Shown piece by piece: positions 1 through 6,007 of a DNA stretch of 6,022 nt. Every line of letters starts with the position of its first letter. The first letter of the stretch is position 1. The position numbers were made by a program, and so were the translations under genes. The notes under the pieces are model-generated. The model was not told where the DNA came from. It did no database searches and saw nothing but the letters and a program-made list of their open reading frames with translations. The stretch comes from Candidatus Eisenbacteria bacterium. GTDB lineage: Bacteria; Eisenbacteria; RBG-16-71-46; JAFGJU01. The DNA is taken from contig JAPLKG010000005.1 in NCBI GenBank assembly GCA_026388185.1, positions 130,001 through 136,022 of the forward strand, in the 5' to 3' direction.

Positions 1-301
1 CAAACCGACACAGGTAGGTAGGGAGAGTATCCTAAGGTGCTCGAGTGAGTCTTGCTTAAGGAACTCGGCAAAATGACCCCGTAACTTCGGAAGAAGGGGT
101 GCCCTCAGGTACGTCGGCTACTTCGCGTAGCTGGCGGACGAGGGTCGCAGTGAAACGGCTCAGGCGACTGTTTACTAAAAACACAGGTCTCTGCTAAGTC
201 GATGAGACGACGTATAGGGACTGACACCTGCCCGGTGCTGGAAGGTTAAAGGGCGAGGTTAGCTTTGAGCAATCAGAGCGAAGCTTCAAACTGAAGCCCC
301 A

Positions 302-389
<88 letters not shown>

Positions 390-637
390 GAGCGCTGTCT
401 CAAGCAAGAGCTCGGCGAAATTGTAGCAGCGGTGAAGATGCCGCTTACCCGCGACTGGACAGAAAGACCCCGTGCACCTTTACTGTAGCCTGATATTGGG
501 TTCTGGCCATGCATGTGTAGGATAGGTGGGAGGCTTTGAAGCGGAGGCGCTAGCTTCCGTGGAGCCAACCTTGAAATACCACTCTTGTATTGTTGGGATC
601 CTAACCTGGAGCCGTGAAGCCGGCCCAGGAACAGTGT

Positions 638-710
<73 letters not shown>

Positions 711-824
711 TTGGTAATCGCGCGGCGAGTGCAAAGGCATAAGGGAGCTTGACTGTGAGACTGACAAGTCGATCAGGTGCGAAAGCAGGGCTTAGTGATC
801 CGGCGGTTCTGTGTGGAAGGGCCG

Positions 825-980
<156 letters not shown>

Positions 981-992
981 TGAGCTGGGTTT

Positions 993-1028
<36 letters not shown>

Positions 1029-1059
1029 GGGCGGAGGATATTTGAGAGGGGCTGTCCCC

Positions 1060-1095
<36 letters not shown>

Positions 1096-1096
1096 A

Positions 1097-1129
<33 letters not shown>

Positions 1130-1310
1130 TATGTTCGGTTGGGATAAGCGCTGAAAGCATATAGGCGCGAAGCTCGCCTCAAGATTAGATATCCCGTTGG
1201 GTAAAACCAACCTTAAGGCCCCTTGGAGATGACAAGGTTGATAGGCCGGTGGTGTAAGTGGGGCGACCCATTCAGCCTACCGGTACTAATTGGCCGTGAG
1301 GCTTGATCGG

Positions 1311-1521
1311 GCGGTTGGTATTTGCAGTTGGGTTTGGGATTTTGACAGGTGCGCCGCACCAGTCGAATCCTAACGGTTGCGCCGCGTTTCCATGCAGTGA
1401 AGATTTTGCCGCGTTCTGGGGCTGCGATTGCTACTGAGGATTTGTTGTGTCCTGCAAAAGAAGTGCTAGGTGCGTCGGGTTTGCTGGAACGCGGCTAAAC
1501 TTACTCACATAGTGACATTTT
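1311..1521 (+). other. 23S-5S internal transcribed spacer, no tRNA
   Basis: A spacer of about 210 bases separates 23S from 5S. I looked for a tRNA cloverleaf (a GGTTCGAATCC-type T-arm and a 3' acceptor) and found none. It has no convincing coding sequence. The clearest structure in it is a long hairpin at 1337-1370. The spacer should be transcribed with the operon and removed during rRNA maturation. Confidence 0.8.
1337..1370 (+). repeat. Long hairpin in the 23S-5S spacer
   Basis: An imperfect inverted repeat: GGTGC (1348-1352) pairs with GCACC (1356-1360) around a 3-base loop. An A-A mismatch (1347/1361) follows, then TTTGAC (1341-1346) pairs with GTCGAA (1362-1367) with one G-U, then a one-base bulge at 1340, then GGA (1337-1339) with TCC (1368-1370). 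That gives about 14 base pairs. It has no T-run after it, so it is not a classic terminator. A processing site for a double-strand RNase such as RNase III is a reasonable guess. Confidence 0.6.
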
Positions 1522-1637
1522 CCCGGTGGCGATAGCGGAGGGGAAACACCCGTTCCCATTCCGAACACGGCAGTTAAGCCCTCCAGCGCCGATGGTACTG
1601 CCTTGGAGACGAGGTGGGAGAGTAGGACGCTGCCGGG
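1522..1637 (+). rRNA. rrf: 5S ribosomal RNA
   Basis: The 5' end CCCGGTGGC (1522-1530) pairs with GCTGCCGGG (1629-1637) to form helix I with two G-U pairs. Inside are the diagnostic 5S blocks CCCATTCCGAACACGG (about 1555-1570), GTTAAGC, and the loop E/helix IV stretch CGATGGTACTG followed by GGTGGGAGAGTAGG. The 116-base paired span (mature RNA perhaps 1-2 bases longer at each end) fits the usual ~115-120. It is the third gene of the operon, in standard 23S-5S order. Confidence 0.97.
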
Positions 1638-1648
1638 TTTTTGTTTTT
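1638..1648 (+). terminator. T-rich tract ending the rRNA operon
   Basis: TTTTTGTTTTT follows directly after the closing helix of 5S rRNA. The 5S helix I itself may act as the stem, as no separate local hairpin lies between 5S and the T tract. A short GCGC-TCAT-GCGC hairpin (1653-1664) sits just beyond, between the tract and the stop codon of the convergent transporter gene. Termination here is inferred, not proven. Confidence 0.5.
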
Positions 1649-1664
1649 GCAGGCGCTCATGCGC

Positions 1665-3155
1665 TCAGACCGTCCTGGTGTCGATCAGCCTCCTGATGGG
1701 TTTGCTGAAGATTAGGAAGAGGAAACCGGTCCCTGCAGCGGTCACTGCTACTATGAGGAATAGTTTCGGCAGCGGTAGGGTCTCGAACCGTCCCGCGACC
1801 AGGCCCGCAATGAGATTACCCAGGGCGGCACCCATGAACCAAGTCCCCATCATCTGGCCGACGAGACGCTTGGGTGCGAGCTTGGTGACGCTGCTGAGCC
1901 CTACGGGGCTCAGACACAGCTCTCCGAGCGTATGCATGAAATAGGTGACCACCAACCACATGGGACTCACGCCCGGCCCGCTTCCAGAAACGTACAGCGA
2001 TCCCCACGCCATTACCAGGAATCCGACGCCTAGGAGGACGAGGCCGGCGAAGAACTTGACAGGTATCGAGGGCTCACGCTTCTTGGAGGCCAGTGCGACC
2101 CAAAGCCAGCCGAAAACCGGCGCCAACACGATGATGAAGACCGGATTTACCGACTGGAGCCAACTCGCCGGCATCTCCCACCCGAGGAGGACGCGGTCCG
2201 TCAAACGCTCGGCGAAGAGATTCATCGAGGAGCCGGCCTGCTCGAAGCCTGACCAGAAGAGCGCCGCGCCGATGAACAGGAGGAATATGACGGCGACCCG
2301 TTTCTTCTCGGCAGTTTCCAGTTTTCCAAGGAATATGATCAGAGAGAAATAGAGGATGGCAAGAACGATGACAAAGTAGCCGAGTCCTTGAGCGAACCCT
2401 TGGATCGTGAACTTGAACACGCTCAGCCGCAGGATCGCCAGGAGCGCGATCACCCCGACCAGAGATCCGACCCCTATGGCCAGCTTGCGCTTGGCTGAGC
2501 TACTTCTCTCCTTGTCTTCGCGACTCATAACGCCGACGGTGTGGAAGTACTTGTAGCCCAACCTGTACTGGATGAGCCCGAGCACCATGCCGACGCCGGC
2601 AGCGCCGAACCCGTAATGCCAGTTGACGTTTTCACCGAGATATCCGCAGATGAGTGGACCGCACAGGGCACCGATATTGATGCCCATGTAGAAGATGGAG
2701 AAACCGGCGTCGCGCCGTGCGCCGCCCTCAGGATACAGGCCGCCGACAATCGCGCTCACATTCGGCTTCAATAACCCAGTGCCGATGATGATAAGGATGA
2801 GACCCTGATAGAACGTGTACGTCGTCGGAATCGCCATGCTGAAGTGACCGCAAGCAATGATGACCCCGCCCGCAAAAATGGCGTTCCGTTGTCCCGTCAG
2901 ATTGTCCGCAATCCAACCCCCCGGCAGCGCGACGAGATAGACCATGGATGTGTAAAGCCCGTAGATCGCCGCGGCCGTGGCTGTGCTCATGTGGAATCCG
3001 CCCCGCATGGCGTCTACCAGAAACAGCACGAGGATTCCGCGCATGCCATAGTAGCTGAACCGTTCCCAAAGCTCCGTGAAAAAGAGGGTCATCAGGCCGC
3101 GCGGGTGCCCCATCCAGGTTGTGTCACTGCTCTGCGGCACAGTTGGGTTACTCAT
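1665..3155 (-). CDS. Proton-dependent oligopeptide transporter (POT/PTR2, MFS)
   Basis: Inner-membrane symporter expected to import di- and tripeptides with protons. The 496 residues match the ~480-520 of bacterial DtpA/DtpT-type proteins. Seen: the family motif ExxERFxYYG at residues 28-37 (helix 1, proton and peptide binding); the PTR2 signature region GGWIADNLTGQRNAI at 79-93; the GLLKPNVS lysine (K130); the second signature FSIFYMGINIGAL at 152-164; FWSGFEQAGSS at 300-310; and GELCLSPVGLS at 411-421 with the conserved glutamate E412. A charged loop at about 207-224 followed by two extra hydrophobic segments (225-245, 257-277) fits the 14-helix layout of bacterial POTs. All key residues look intact. 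The start is ATG with a strong AAAGGAG site six bases upstream. It converges on the rRNA operon and lies 148 bp downstream of the STAS gene on the same strand; I see no strong promoter of its own. The exact peptide range cannot be read from sequence. Confidence 0.95.
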   Translation of the reverse strand: MSNPTVPQSSDTTWMGHPRGLMTLFFTELWERFSYYGMRGILVLFLVDAMRGGFHMSTATAAAIYGLYTSMVYLVALPGGWIADNLTGQRNAIFAGGVIIACGHFSMAIPTTYTFYQGLILIIIGTGLLKPNVSAIVGGLYPEGGARRDAGFSIFYMGINIGALCGPLICGYLGENVNWHYGFGAAGVGMVLGLIQYRLGYKYFHTVGVMSREDKERSSSAKRKLAIGVGSLVGVIALLAILRLSVFKFTIQGFAQGLGYFVIVLAILYFSLIIFLGKLETAEKKRVAVIFLLFIGAALFWSGFEQAGSSMNLFAERLTDRVLLGWEMPASWLQSVNPVFIIVLAPVFGWLWVALASKKREPSIPVKFFAGLVLLGVGFLVMAWGSLYVSGSGPGVSPMWLVVTYFMHTLGELCLSPVGLSSVTKLAPKRLVGQMMGTWFMGAALGNLIAGLVAGRFETLPLPKLFLIVAVTAAGTGFLFLIFSKPIRRLIDTRTV

Positions 3156-3161
3156 CCGAAG

Positions 3162-3168
3162 CTCCTTT
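3162..3168 (-). promoter_or_regulatory. Ribosome binding site of the peptide transporter
   Basis: On the minus strand AAAGGAG lies six bases before the ATG at 3155, which fixes that start. Confidence 0.85.
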
Positions 3169-3303
3169 GTGCGGGTGCGTGTGCACGGTAAGACAACACG
3201 AGGGCACCTTACGGGCCCTTCAGTATTGCGCTTCGCGGATCTTTCTGTGTCACTTCAGGCCTGCTCGAAGCCAGAGAAAATCGAGGCTGGCCAGGCGCTG
3301 CCA

Positions 3304-3642
3304 TCACGCAAAGCTCGCCAGAGCCTCTTCCTCATTCTTGAAGGTCTTGAAGATGAGGCTGAGCTTTGTGACTACGAGAAGGCTCTCAATCCTCTTCGTG
3401 ACGTTGAGGAGTCTAAGCGAGCCGCCTGCGTTCTTCGTGCTCGTCAGTGCAGCGATGAGAAGTCCAAGGCCGGTGCTGTTCACAAGGTAGACATTGCCCA
3501 TGTCCACCAAGACCTTGTTGTTGCCCGCTGCAATGGCGAGTTTGATCGTATCGTGAAAGAGGTCGCCATCCGGCCCCCCGGTAAGATCGCCATTCAGGCG
3601 AAGAATCACCACGCCCTTGTTAATCTGTTTGTCGATTTTCAC
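3304..3642 (-). CDS. STAS-domain anti-sigma factor antagonist (SpoIIAA/RsbV-like)
   Basis: A single-domain cytoplasmic protein of about 112 residues, the usual size of the family. In the known partner-switch scheme such proteins bind an anti-sigma factor kinase and free its sigma factor; phosphorylation of one serine turns this off. The first strand (VKIDKQINKGVVILRLNGDL) and the VLVDMGNVYLVNSTGLGLLIAAL core are clear. The serine of NSTG (S56 from this start, S58 from the upstream GTG) sits where SpoIIAA is phosphorylated; the residue before it is Asn, where SpoIIAA has Asp. Start choice: two GTG codons are possible, at 3648 and 3642. GGAGGG (3650-3655) is only 2 bases from the first but 7-8 from the second, so 3642 is preferred. 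An in-frame TAG at 3658-3660 excludes longer forms. No kinase, phosphatase or sigma gene is in view, so its partners are unknown; it could also serve a chemotaxis-like or transport-related switch. Confidence 0.9.
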   Translation of the reverse strand: MKIDKQINKGVVILRLNGDLTGGPDGDLFHDTIKLAIAAGNNKVLVDMGNVYLVNSTGLGLLIAALTSTKNAGGSLRLLNVTKRIESLLVVTKLSLIFKTFKNEEEALASFA

Positions 3643-3649
3643 TTGCACT

Positions 3650-3655
3650 CCCTCC
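3650..3655 (-). promoter_or_regulatory. Ribosome binding site deciding the STAS start
   Basis: Minus-strand GGAGGG. Its spacing to the GTG at 3642 is about seven bases (good), but to the GTG at 3648 only one or two (poor), so the shorter protein is the likely product. Confidence 0.7.
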
Positions 3656-3734
3656 AGCTATGAAGGTTGAACTGACCTGCCAGGCGGCAAGAACATCGGC
3701 CTGACGCAAGGCAGGCAATGACACGGCCGCAAGC

Positions 3735-3763
3735 AAGATATGTTAGCCCTGCTGAAACTTCAA
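3735..3763 (-). promoter_or_regulatory. Candidate sigma-70-type promoter of the STAS gene
   Basis: On the minus strand TTGAAG (3758-3763) and TATCTT (3735-3740) are separated by exactly 17 bases; each matches four of six consensus positions. Transcription would start near 3728, giving a leader of about 85 bases before the GTG. This is pattern matching only. Confidence 0.4.
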
Positions 3764-3827
3764 CACTGAACGCACAGGCACACTGCCATTCCACGAGCAA
3801 AATGCCACATTGTCCGGCTAATCCTTC

Positions 3828-3844
3828 TTCTTGTCACACAAGAA
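3828..3844. promoter_or_regulatory. Perfect palindrome, possible operator
   Basis: TTCTTGT-CAC-ACAAGAA is a perfect inverted repeat with 7-base arms and a 3-base centre, lying between the divergent STAS and pilin genes. Related words follow at 3847-3859 (ACAAGTTGT) and 3863-3868 (TTGTCA). It could bind a dimeric regulator of either gene. It is not followed by a T-run on the plus strand, and only a short one (AAGAAGG on plus) lies on the other side, so a terminator is less likely. Confidence 0.4.
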
Positions 3845-3911
3845 TCCAACAAGTTGTCCTGTTTGTCAAGGGAAATGGGGTCACAAGGGGCAAGGTTAAT
3901 GCTAAGGGATT

Positions 3912-3976
3912 GAGTCAACTGTGCCGATTAGAAATATGAGCGTACCAATTCCTCGCCCATCAACAAAGGTTGACTC
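3912..3976 (+). repeat. Inverted repeat around the pilin 5' region
   Basis: GAGTCAAC (3912-3919) and GTTGACTC (3969-3976) are perfect 8-base inverted copies 49 bases apart. The right arm lies just before the ATG at 3981, immediately after the weak AAAGG that could serve as its ribosome binding site. If the mRNA includes both arms, pairing could limit translation. The left arm overlaps TTGAGT (3910-3915), a weak -35-like word with AATATG 17 bases downstream. Confidence 0.3.
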
Positions 3977-3980
3977 TGCC

Positions 3981-4508
3981 ATGAACACTGGCAACACACG
4001 GATTCAGGAAAAGACTCTCCCTCGCTCTCGAGAAACGACACGCGTTTCACCACGCCTGACCGTTCGAGAAGAAGTCGTCATTCCCGGAACGACCATTTCG
4101 GGGTTTTCCATGGTCGAGCTCATGATCGTCATGGTCGTGATAGGGATACTGGCGGCCATAGCCATCCCAAACTACGCTCTGATGACGAGCAGGGCGAAGG
4201 AATCCAGTGTCAAAGAGAGCGCCCACACGGTGCAGCTTGCCGCAGAGCTTTATGCGCTTGAGAACCGGGGGACATACTCAGACGCAGACGAGGGCTCCAT
4301 CGTCGCCAACATAATCCCGCTTTTGCCCGGGCAGCAACGACTCAAGAACGTATTCACCGGCGGCAGGACTGAACCCGTTGTCGGCCCCGCGGCCAATCCC
4401 GGCGAGGTCGGCTACGAGGCGAGGGTGAATGTGGGGGTGAACGTGGGCTGCACGATCACCGGCTTCGGCGGCACAGGGACGGTCATCAGTCTGACAGGTG
4501 GCTCCTAG
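3981..4508 (+). CDS. Type IV pilin-like protein (prepilin, class III signal)
   Basis: Subunit of a type IV pilus or a related type II secretion pseudopilus. It is exported, cleaved and N-methylated by a prepilin peptidase at the cytoplasmic face, then assembled into a filament. The cleavage site is plain: G41, then F42-SMVE with the conserved Glu at mature position 5, then the hydrophobic helix LMIVMVVIGILAAIAIPNY. The mature part is 134 residues. SSVKESAHTVQLAAELYALENRGTYSD continues the N-terminal helix as in PilE/PilA-like pilins; the C-terminal part ends in a Gly-rich GFGGTGTVISLTGG. Only one cysteine (C157) occurs, so no disulfide-bounded D-region. Start: ATG 3981 is the start nearest the cleavage site and gives a 41-residue leader; ATG 3936 and GTG 3921 give 56 and 61. 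None has a strong ribosome site (AAAGG 11 bases before 3981). Such leaders are usually 5-25 residues. It stands alone, without pilus assembly genes, and ends 13 bp from the convergent cyclotransferase. Major versus minor pilin is undecided. Confidence 0.88.
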   Translation: MNTGNTRIQEKTLPRSRETTRVSPRLTVREEVVIPGTTISGFSMVELMIVMVVIGILAAIAIPNYALMTSRAKESSVKESAHTVQLAAELYALENRGTYSDADEGSIVANIIPLLPGQQRLKNVFTGGRTEPVVGPAANPGEVGYEARVNVGVNVGCTITGFGGTGTVISLTGGS

Positions 4509-4521
4509 TCTCGGATCCTCT

Positions 4522-5469
4522 TTACTGGCTGCCGCGACTATCTCCAGTCCGATCCTGCTTCCTGACAATCTCGATCTCGAAAAGCTTGGGCCACCACTTC
4601 CCCGTGACAAACAGCCTACTTCGCTTTGAGTCGTACGCGATGCCGTTGAGAACATCCACCGGCTGAGTCAGATCATCGCGAGTCAAGAGCCCTTCCAGTT
4701 CTATCCACCCAACCACGAGTCCCGTTTGAGGTGAGATCATCGCGACGCGCTCGGTCGGCCAGACGTTCGCGTAGACGACCCCACGCACGTACTCCAGTTC
4801 GTTAAGGCCGCTTACTGGGCTGCCGGCGTCCTTCACCTGAATCCGGCCGGTCTCTTCGAGGGTCTCGGGATCAAGGAAGTGGAGTAGGGACGTGCCGTCG
4901 CTCATGATCAGGCGGGATTCGTCGTGCGTGATGCCCCAGCCTTCGGTTGGATAACGGAACTCTCGGAGGAGATTGAAGCTAACTTTGTCGTACACGAACC
5001 CGACGTGCGATTGCCACGTGAGTTGAAAGATCCTCTTGCCATAGACGGTTATGCCTTCTCCGAAATACCCGGGCGGCAGTTCACGGATTTGTAGTACCCT
5101 CCCCGTCTTGACGTCCACCTTGCGCAGCGTCGAACTCCCGTAGTTGCCTGTGCCCTCGTACAGAACGCCGTTCTCAAGAACCAATCCCTGCGTAAATGCA
5201 TCTCGGGCGTGAGGGTAAGTATTCACGATTCTGTACGTGTAAGCGGGAGCACTGCGGCCTGGAGTAAGTCTGGCACGTAACGAATCGGCAGAGGCTTCAG
5301 AATCTTTGCCCTGCGGAGAGCTGGAGCAGGAACAGACGGCGAACACCAGCGCCGCCGTGAGGGCAGCGACGAGAAGGGTTGGGGCGACGCGGACGACGAG
5401 AGCGGCAGAGGTTGCAGGAACGCCCGCGATAAACGATGTGATAGAAACGTTTGTCTTCGGATGGCGCAT
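4522..5469 (-). CDS. Glutaminyl-peptide cyclotransferase, plant/bacterial type, lipoprotein-like
   Basis: Enzyme expected to turn N-terminal glutamine of peptides or proteins into pyroglutamate, releasing ammonia, in the periplasm or at the outer membrane. It belongs to the Glu_cyclase_2 beta-propeller family known from papaya, Xanthomonas and Myxococcus, not the zinc-dependent animal type. Seen: DAFTQGL (90-96), LYEGTGNYGSSTLRKVD (103-119), FGEGIT (137-141) whose E139 lines up with the catalytic glutamate of papaya enzyme as I recall it, LTW (150-152), EGWGITHD (176-183), MSDGTSLLHFLDP (189-201), LNELEY (222-227), YANVWPTE (233-240), LNGIAYD (274-280) and FVTGKWWPKLFEIE (287-300). The N-terminus has a ~29-residue leader, a hydrophobic stretch (30-45), then VCSC: C48 (V-C-S-C) or C46 could be the lipidated cysteine. 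A Ser-rich linker follows. The ATG at 5469 has AGGG seven bases upstream. Its 315 residues fit a ~250-residue propeller plus leader and linker. It appears monocistronic. Confidence 0.93.
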   Translation of the reverse strand: MRHPKTNVSITSFIAGVPATSAALVVRVAPTLLVAALTAALVFAVCSCSSSPQGKDSEASADSLRARLTPGRSAPAYTYRIVNTYPHARDAFTQGLVLENGVLYEGTGNYGSSTLRKVDVKTGRVLQIRELPPGYFGEGITVYGKRIFQLTWQSHVGFVYDKVSFNLLREFRYPTEGWGITHDESRLIMSDGTSLLHFLDPETLEETGRIQVKDAGSPVSGLNELEYVRGVVYANVWPTERVAMISPQTGLVVGWIELEGLLTRDDLTQPVDVLNGIAYDSKRSRLFVTGKWWPKLFEIEIVRKQDRTGDSRGSQ

Positions 5470-5476
5470 AAATCAA

Positions 5477-5480
5477 CCCT
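5477..5480 (-). promoter_or_regulatory. Weak ribosome binding site of the cyclotransferase
   Basis: Minus-strand AGGG lies seven bases before the ATG at 5469. It is a short but well-placed match and supports that start over any internal one; no other ATG, GTG or TTG codon precedes the signal sequence in frame. Confidence 0.5.
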
Positions 5481-5502
5481 GCGTTAGCCATGTTCTAGTA
5501 GT

Positions 5503-5515
5503 GAACCGTAGGTTC
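5503..5515. promoter_or_regulatory. Palindrome in the cyclotransferase leader
   Basis: GAACC-GTA-GGTTC is a perfect inverted repeat with 5-base arms. It lies between the candidate -10 (5536-5541) and the ribosome site, so in the minus-strand transcript it could be a small hairpin, or in DNA an operator. The arms are short and chance is possible. Confidence 0.3.
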
Positions 5516-5535
5516 GCAACGACCAAGCTTCATTC

Positions 5536-5544
5536 ATAATACCA
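5536..5544 (-). promoter_or_regulatory. Candidate extended -10 promoter of the cyclotransferase
   Basis: On the minus strand TGGTATTAT combines the extended -10 TG with TATTAT, five of six matches to TATAAT. No good -35 word is seen 16-18 bases upstream, which is tolerable for extended -10 promoters. The start would be near 5529, with a leader of about 60 bases. The surrounding 5521-5570 is AT-rich compared with its flanks. Confidence 0.45.
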
Positions 5545-5658
5545 TACAGATATTGTGAGTGGGAAAACTGAGATCCAGGACACGTTGCGTTGCCATGTGT
5601 TCGTGCAGGCAATACCCGGCGGGCTTGCCGCCTGATATCTGAACCGACGGATATGAAA

Positions 5659-5686
5659 GGGCGCGGCCCCTCGCGAAGCCGCCCCC
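5659..5686. repeat. GC-rich hairpin in the intergenic region
   Basis: GGG-C-GCGGC (5659-5667) pairs with GCCGC-C-CCC (5678-5686): five inner pairs, one C-C mismatch, three outer pairs, around a 10-base loop. Read on the minus strand the stem is followed by TTT only, so it is at best a weak terminator in that direction; read on the plus strand no T-run follows. Confidence 0.45.
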
Positions 5687-5968
5687 GAAAGCGTTACATC
5701 TCGTTCTTGCGGCCCGAGCGCACTATCGTCGCCGGCCGCTGCTAGTCCTACCTGTCACCTACTCGCGACTCGATCCGGCAATTGCAGTGGTATCCTGCCT
5801 GTCCGAATACAAGACCCGGAGCCTCGGCGCTCCCTGCGACCCGTCAGCCGAAAATACCCCACTGAAAGGCTCAGAAACCTGTCAGACTTTATGGATCTGG
5901 CTGGACTCCTCAACTAATCGTGGGTTAGTGTGGAACTGTCATCGTTAACCGTTCCTACTAGAGCCACA

Positions 5969-5987
5969 TGAGTGCCGCAAGCACTCA
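5969..5987 (+). promoter_or_regulatory. Hairpin just upstream of the last gene's ribosome site
   Basis: TGAGTGC (5969-5975) and GCACTCA (5981-5987) form a perfect 7-base stem with the loop CGCAA. It ends six bases before AAAGGAG, so it leaves the ribosome site free; it could stabilise the mRNA 5' region or keep the ribosome site single-stranded. Confidence 0.45.
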
Positions 5988-5993
5988 AAGAGG

Positions 5994-6000
5994 AAAGGAG
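5994..6000 (+). promoter_or_regulatory. Ribosome binding site of the gene at 6008
   Basis: AAAGGAG sits seven bases before the ATG at 6008. It is the same word used by the peptide transporter and strongly supports a real gene start. Confidence 0.8.
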
Positions 6001-6007
6001 CCCAGCC

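Larger units (their letters stand above)
5545..6007 (+). other. Non-coding region upstream of the last gene, hairpin-rich
   Basis: About 460 bases with no credible gene: the only short frames are a 30-codon Arg-rich one at 5654-5746 without a ribosome site and a 16-codon stop-to-stop stretch on the other strand. I found no tRNA and recognise no known riboswitch or structured RNA. It does hold several dyads: 5606-5634 (CAGGC/GCCTG outside, or GGCGG/CCGCC inside), the GC-rich hairpin at 5659-5686, ACTAA/TTAGT at 5913-5929, and TGAGTGC/GCACTCA at 5969-5987. It must contain the promoter and leader of the gene at 6008, but no promoter stands out. Confidence 0.6.

Noticed and set aside
1603-3069. 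Frames of 60-135 codons on both strands across the transporter region
   Set aside because: They are shadows of the clearly recognisable POT gene; their Arg/Pro/Ser-rich translations match no fold.
3274-3299. Possible terminator between STAS and transporter genes (GCCAG/CTGGC)
   Set aside because: The stem is five pairs with a 12-base loop and no T-run follows on the minus strand.
3076-3663. 195-codon plus-strand frame opposite the STAS gene
   Set aside because: It is antisense to the STAS gene, which has the family motifs, a ribosome site and a proper size.
3878-3893. Possible sigma-54 promoter (GG-N10-GC) upstream of the pilin
   Set aside because: Only the GG and GC pairs fit; the flanking TGGCAC and TTGC words are absent.
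5306-5539. 77-codon plus-strand frame opposite the cyclotransferase N-terminus
   Set aside because: It is antisense to a signal-peptide-coding region and has no ribosome site or recognisable motif.
5654-5746. Thirty-codon Arg-rich frame MKGRGPSRSRPRKRYI...
   Set aside because: It has no ribosome binding site, overlaps the GC-rich hairpin that explains its composition, and resembles no known small protein.
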